A DNA stretch of 64,000 nt. It comes from Rhodoferax aquaticus. GTDB taxonomy: Bacteria; Pseudomonadota; Gammaproteobacteria; Burkholderiales; Burkholderiaceae_C. This document shows positions 60,263 through 64,000 of this stretch, piece after piece. Position numbers and translations under genes: made by a program. The stretch covers positions 558,001-622,000 of the forward strand of contig NZ_CP036282.1 in the NCBI RefSeq assembly GCF_006974105.1, read 5' to 3'. The first letter of the stretch is position 1. Every line of letters begins with the position of its first letter. The notes below the pieces were generated by a model. That model saw only the letters and a list, made by a program, of their open reading frames with translations. It ran no database searches and was not told the origin of the DNA.

Positions 60263-60363
60263 GATTTTTTTCCTTGTGCGGGTTGCAGTGATTCAAATCC
60301 CCAGACCATCAGCGCCATCGCGCCCCACAGGCCCAAGCCTGCTGCAATCCATAGCCATTCCAT
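60259..60363 (-). CDS. 34-residue membrane peptide leading the kdp operon
   Basis: A tiny frame from ATG 60363 to TGA 60259, beginning [20 protein letters not shown] and ending in a charged tail (QGKKS). It is one predicted membrane helix. It has a ribosome site (AGGGGA) 7 bp upstream and a 4-bp ATGA overlap with kdpF. Spacing, overlap and hydrophobicity indicate it is translated. I do not recognise it as a named Kdp subunit; an accessory role like KdpF is an inference. Confidence 0.6.
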   Translation of the reverse strand: MEWLWIAAGLGLWGAMALMVWGFESLQPAQGKKS

Positions 60364-60440
60364 GTGTGTTCCCCTGTTAAACGGATGGCGCAAGTGTGGT
60401 TTTGGCGGCGTAAAAACGGGGTTCAGATTGGTGCTGCCCG

Positions 60441-60457
60441 TGTAAAAAAACCGTAAA
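60441..60457 (-). promoter_or_regulatory. Candidate KdpE-binding site for the kdp operon
   Basis: On the minus strand it reads TTTACGGTTTTTTTACA. As I recall it, the E. coli kdp operator is TTTATACTTTTTTTACA, so 14 of 17 positions agree. It lies 78 bp upstream of the first kdp-operon start codon, a fitting place for activation. Confidence 0.65.
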
Positions 60458-60610
60458 CACGCGCCTGAGAGCAGGTTGAGGCCTCGTGCTGAGGTGTTTG
60501 ACAGCCAACACGGGCTTCTGCGTGGCTAAGCACATTCGGGGCGTGCTGTAAATAGCAGTTGCTGCGCTGCAACATGCTTGTTGGCGCTTCCCATATTTCA
60601 GTGCGAAGCC

Positions 60611-60638
60611 TTGCAAGCCCCGTGGCTGGGGGCACAAT
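60611..60638 (+). promoter_or_regulatory. Possible sigma70 promoter for kup
   Basis: TTGCAA (60611-60616), 16-bp spacer, CACAAT (60633-60638), about 50 bp before the kup start. Moderate match only. The rest of the 326-bp gap between kdp and kup holds the KdpE-box candidate and no gene. Confidence 0.3.
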
Positions 60639-60689
60639 AGCGCTCCCAAACGGAACGGAACCGGCCCCCACTTGGTGACCGGGGTATTT

Positions 60690-62558
60690 GTGTCAGCATC
60701 AAAATCGTCTCTAGCCGCGCTAACGCTTGGCGCCATCGGTGTCGTGTACGGTGATATCGGAACCAGTGTTCTGTACGCCGTCAAAGAAGTATTTGGCTCA
60801 GGCCATGTGCCATTCACCGTCGAAAACATCTACGGCATTCTTTCCATCTTCTTCTGGACCCTTACGGTCATTGTGTCCATCAAGTACGTGGTGCTGGTTC
60901 TGAGAGCCGACAACCACGGCGAGGGCGGTTTGGTGGCCATGCTGGCCCTGGCCTCGCAGTCCGTAAAGGACAAGCCCGAACTCCGACGCGCACTCTTGCT
61001 GGTGGGTATTTTTGGCACCTGTTTGTTCTATGGCGATGGCGTCATCACTCCCGCCATTTCGGTGCTTTCAGCGGTTGAGGGCTTGGTGGTGATTTCACCC
61101 GCGTTTAAGAAGTACGTGATCCCCATTACGCTGATGATTTTGTTTTGCCTGTTTGCGGTGCAAAAGCGCGGCACCGCCGGTATTGGCAAGTTTTTTGGCC
61201 CCATCACCGTGATCTGGTTCTTGGCGATTGCGGTCTTGGGCGTTCTAAAAATTGTGGACCACCCCGAAATTTTGTGGGCCATGAGCCCCCACTATGCCGT
61301 GACCTTCATGTGGAATAACCCAGGTACCACGTTTGTGATCTTGGGTGCTGTGGTTCTGTGTGTCACGGGCGCAGAGGCGCTTTATGCCGATATGGGGCAC
61401 TTTGGCAAGCGACCCATTCGGCTGGCGTGGTTTTCGGTGGTGATGCCCTGTCTGACCCTGAACTACTTCGGCCAAGGGGCTTTGTTATTGCAAAACCCAG
61501 AGGCCGTGAAGAACCCGTTTTTCATGATGGCGCCAGACTGGGCCCTAATTCCGCTGGTGGTGTTGGCCACCGCTGCCACAGTGATTGCCTCCCAAGCGTT
61601 GATCACCGGCGCCTTTTCTGTCACCAAGCAAGTCATTCAACTGGGTTACTTGCCGCGCTTGCAGGTCCTGCACACCAGTGTGAAAGACACCGGCCAAATC
61701 TACATGCCGTTTGTCAATTGGGGGCTGTTTGTTGCCATTGTGCTTGCGGTGGTGATGTTCAAGTCCTCCAGTGCTTTGGCAGGTGCGTACGGCATTGCGG
61801 TTTGTACCGACATGCTGATTACCACGGTGCTCACGTTTTACGTCATTCGCTATGGCTGGAAGTACCCCCTGTGGCTGTGCTTTGCCGCAACCGGGTTTTT
61901 CTTGGTGGTGGATTTGGCGTTCTGGGCGTCCAACCTGATGAAACTGGCTGATGGTGGGTGGTTCCCGCTGACGATGGGTATCGCCATTTTCATCTTGATG
62001 CTGACCTGGAAAGACGGCCGGCGCTTGCTCAATGCCAAGTTGCGCTCTGACGCGATTGACCTCCCCAGTTTCTTAGACGCCGTATTTGTCAGCCCACCTG
62101 CGCGGGTAGATGGCACGGCGGTTTTCCTGACTGCTGAGGTGGGCACCGTTCCCAATGCCTTGTTGCACAACCTCAAACACAACAAAGTTCTGCACATGAA
62201 TAATTTGTTCGTGACCGTGCGCAACCATGAAGTTCCATGGATTGGCTTAGACAAACGACTTGAGATTGATTCCTTAGGCCATGACTGTTGGCAAGTCATC
62301 ATCAACTATGGTTTCAAAAACGATCCTGATGTGCCCAAGGCCTTGCAGCAAATCAAGGGTCGGGGCTGTGAGATGGAGGCCATGACGACCAGCTACTTCT
62401 TGTCGCGCGACACCGTGGTGCCTACCTTGGGCGCAGGCATGGCACCTTGGCGTGAAAAGCTGTTTGCCCAAATGCACCACAACGCCAGCGGTGCGGCTGA
62501 CTTCTTGAACTTGCCAAACAACTCGGTGGTGGAACTGGGCTCCAAAATTGAGATTTAG
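60690..62558 (+). CDS. kup: Low-affinity potassium transporter Kup
   Basis: K+/H+ symporter of the KUP/HAK family in the inner membrane. From GTG 60690 (GGGG ribosome site 6 bp upstream) it has 622 residues starting [33 protein letters not shown], the standard Kup beginning; a TTG at 60672 would add six residues. It shows [57 protein letters not shown] and about 12 helices, then a C-terminal cytosolic part. It is divergent from the kdp operon, so a housekeeping and an inducible K+ system share one intergenic region. Confidence 0.95.
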   Translation: MSASKSSLAALTLGAIGVVYGDIGTSVLYAVKEVFGSGHVPFTVENIYGILSIFFWTLTVIVSIKYVVLVLRADNHGEGGLVAMLALASQSVKDKPELRRALLLVGIFGTCLFYGDGVITPAISVLSAVEGLVVISPAFKKYVIPITLMILFCLFAVQKRGTAGIGKFFGPITVIWFLAIAVLGVLKIVDHPEILWAMSPHYAVTFMWNNPGTTFVILGAVVLCVTGAEALYADMGHFGKRPIRLAWFSVVMPCLTLNYFGQGALLLQNPEAVKNPFFMMAPDWALIPLVVLATAATVIASQALITGAFSVTKQVIQLGYLPRLQVLHTSVKDTGQIYMPFVNWGLFVAIVLAVVMFKSSSALAGAYGIAVCTDMLITTVLTFYVIRYGWKYPLWLCFAATGFFLVVDLAFWASNLMKLADGGWFPLTMGIAIFILMLTWKDGRRLLNAKLRSDAIDLPSFLDAVFVSPPARVDGTAVFLTAEVGTVPNALLHNLKHNKVLHMNNLFVTVRNHEVPWIGLDKRLEIDSLGHDCWQVIINYGFKNDPDVPKALQQIKGRGCEMEAMTTSYFLSRDTVVPTLGAGMAPWREKLFAQMHHNASGAADFLNLPNNSVVELGSKIEI

Positions 62559-62564
62559 CCGCCC

Positions 62565-63785
62565 GTGCAGTTCTTCAAAGATGTGAGCGTGTCCAGCGCC
62601 ACGGCGGGTTTCGTGGCGGTGCTGGTGGGGTTTACCAGCTCGGTGGCTATTGTGTTTCAGGCGGCGCAGGCCTTTGGCGCTACGCCCGCCATCATTGCCT
62701 CATGGATGTGGGCTTTGGGGCTGGGCATGGGCTTGTGTAGCTTGCTGCCATCGCTGTGGTGGCGCAAGCCGGTGATGGTGGCGTGGAGTACCCCCGGGGC
62801 TGCGGTGCTGGCCACGGCGGGTGCCACTGGCGCTTACACCCTGAACGATGCGGTCGGCGCTTTCATCTTGTGTTCCGCACTCATTACCTTGGTAGGCGTA
62901 ACAGGCTGGTTTGAGCGAGCCATGGGCCGTATTCCGGTGGCTCTGGCGTCTGCGCTGTTGGCAGGGGTGTTGGCCCGCTTTGGTTTGTCTGGCTTTTCTG
63001 CCGCCCAGACGGCCTTGCCCTTGGTGGTGGTGATGCTGGTGACTTACCTCGTGGGCAAACGTTTCGCACCGCGCTATGCAGTGCCTGCCACGCTGGTGGT
63101 TGCTATTGCTTTCGTAGCGGCGCGCGCAGGTTTTACGGGCGCAAGCATTGAATTTGGCTTGGCGATGCCCGTGTTTGTAGCGCCTAGCTTTTCATTGGCT
63201 GGCTTTGTGAGCCTGAGCCTGCCTTTGTTCATTGTGACCATGGCCTCGCAAAATCTGCCCGGCGTGGCCGCCATCCAAGCGGCTGGTTTTGGAGACCGGC
63301 GCGCCCAAGGCGGTGAAGCGGGTATTCCTGTGTCCAAAGTGATCACGATCACAGGCGTGGCGGGCTTGGTGTTAGCTCCCTTTGGGGCTTTTGCGCTGAA
63401 CCTGAGTGCCATCACTGCCGCCATTTGCATGGGGCCTGAAGCCCATGCTGATCCGCGCAGGCGTTATACGGCCGCTGTGTCCTGCGGGCTGATTTACGTG
63501 GTGATTGGCATTTTTGGTGCTGCCATTACCGGGGTGCTCACGGCCTTCCCTAAAGAGTTGGTGGCCGCTATTGCCGGCTTGGCCCTGTTGGGCACCATAG
63601 GCTCCGCCTTGCACTCTGCGCTGCACAACCCGGACCACCGCGAAGCTGCGCTTATCACGTTTCTGGTGACCTTGAGTGGTGTGGTCATTGCTGGGGTGGG
63701 CGCAGCCTTTTGGGGTGTGGTGGCAGGCAGCCTTGCGCTATTGGTGCAACACTACGGGTTTCGCTCAACCCCCCCATCCAAATAA
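62565..63785 (+). CDS. benE: Benzoate/H+ symporter BenE family transporter
   Basis: A 406-residue, roughly 12-helix inner-membrane protein of the BenE family. It begins with GTG (VQFFKDVSVSSATAGFVAVLVGFTSSVAIVFQAAQAFGA) and has WSTPGAAVLATAG, VTMASQNLPGVAAIQAAGFGD and NLSAITAAICMGPEAHADPRRRYTAAV. It is 6 bp after kup and 8 bp before gshB. No benzoate degradation genes are in the window, so the true substrate is open. Confidence 0.88.
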   Translation: MQFFKDVSVSSATAGFVAVLVGFTSSVAIVFQAAQAFGATPAIIASWMWALGLGMGLCSLLPSLWWRKPVMVAWSTPGAAVLATAGATGAYTLNDAVGAFILCSALITLVGVTGWFERAMGRIPVALASALLAGVLARFGLSGFSAAQTALPLVVVMLVTYLVGKRFAPRYAVPATLVVAIAFVAARAGFTGASIEFGLAMPVFVAPSFSLAGFVSLSLPLFIVTMASQNLPGVAAIQAAGFGDRRAQGGEAGIPVSKVITITGVAGLVLAPFGAFALNLSAITAAICMGPEAHADPRRRYTAAVSCGLIYVVIGIFGAAITGVLTAFPKELVAAIAGLALLGTIGSALHSALHNPDHREAALITFLVTLSGVVIAGVGAAFWGVVAGSLALLVQHYGFRSTPPSK

Positions 63786-63793
63786 AACGCCCT

Positions 63794-64000
63794 ATGAACA
63801 TCTTGTTTGTTGCCGACCCGCTTGAGTCCTTCAAGATCTACAAAGACACCACCTTTGCCATGATGCGTGAGGCACAGCGGCGTGGGCACACGGTGGCGGC
63901 GTGTGAGCCCGCGCACATCGTGTGGGCGCGGGGTGGCAAGGTCCAGGCCACGGTGCGCAGCCTGCGTTTGACCGGCGAGGCGGATGCCTGGTTTGACGTA
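63794..64000 (+). CDS. gshB: Glutathione synthetase (5' part, cut by window edge)
   Basis: The first 69 codons read MNILFVADPLESFKIYKDTT, FAMMREAQRRGHTVAACEPAHI and LRLTGEADAWFDV. This is the N-terminal domain of GshB, which joins Gly to gamma-Glu-Cys. The gene runs off the right edge. It pairs with gshA at 50870; relatives often keep the two genes close. Confidence 0.92.
   Translation, partial: MNILFVADPLESFKIYKDTTFAMMREAQRRGHTVAACEPAHIVWARGGKVQATVRSLRLTGEADAWFDV

Noticed and set aside
60165..60296. Upstream extension of kdpA to 60296
   Set aside because: It would overlap kdpF in another frame; KdpA normally begins at the MSGSAW-type start seen at 60164.

Overview
The window looks like chromosome of a betaproteobacterium of the order Burkholderiales, most likely a Comamonadaceae/Rhodoferax-like freshwater organism. 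The reasons are the high GC, the core block fur | bamE-dapB-exbB-exbD-leuS-lptE, the betaproteobacterial type of glutamate-cysteine ligase, and short gene-embedded repeats of the AGCTGCTNGCGCA type that I associate with this family. No rRNA, tRNA, CRISPR array or intact transposase was seen.

Layout. 1-6263: housekeeping block: fur (cut by the left edge), bamE, dapB, ExbB/ExbD-like pair, leuS, lptE. 6260-17002: a cyanophycin-use island. An RpiR-type regulator, a cytosolic cyanophycinase and an exported lipoprotein cyanophycinase lie on the minus strand. Divergently, an aotJQMOP-like operon encodes basic amino-acid/dipeptide import, an M14-type dipeptide hydrolase (CphZ/AotO-like) and a second binding protein. 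17049-21707: holA, a DUF2807 protein, an inverted-repeat element, nnrDE and a GNAT acetyltransferase. 21897-35739 (minus): a large export locus made of a 2461-residue repeat protein with a double-glycine leader, a HlyD-type adaptor, a C39-peptidase ABC exporter, a partner ABC protein with an N-terminal extension, and a stand-alone cyclic-nucleotide-binding-fold protein. 36470-40020: dienelactone-hydrolase-like genes, a Crp/Fnr regulator, an SDR and a darcynin-like protein. 40017-45596 (minus): pyruvate-kinase-like protein, enoyl-ACP reductase, MaoC-phosphotransacetylase fusion and acetate kinase. 45695-47702 (minus): LemA and two TPM-domain proteins. 47860-50397: proA and a diguanylate cyclase, followed by a decayed GGDEF fragment. 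50870-64000: gshA, the kdp potassium system (kdpE, kdpD, kdpC, kdpB, kdpA, kdpF and an extra 34-residue membrane peptide; minus), kup, benE and the start of gshB.

How the genes work together. The exported cyanophycinase would release beta-Asp-Arg outside the inner membrane, the ABC importer would bring it in, and the M14 enzyme would split it to Asp and Arg under RpiR control. The export locus has the three-component layout of NHLM/NHLP-type bacteriocin exporters. Its adjacent cargo is not a small peptide but a giant solenoid-like protein built from about 65 copies of a 31-residue repeat; this is the most unusual object here. The K+ block places Kdp and Kup back to back, with a good KdpE-box candidate between them, and is flanked by the two glutathione synthesis genes.
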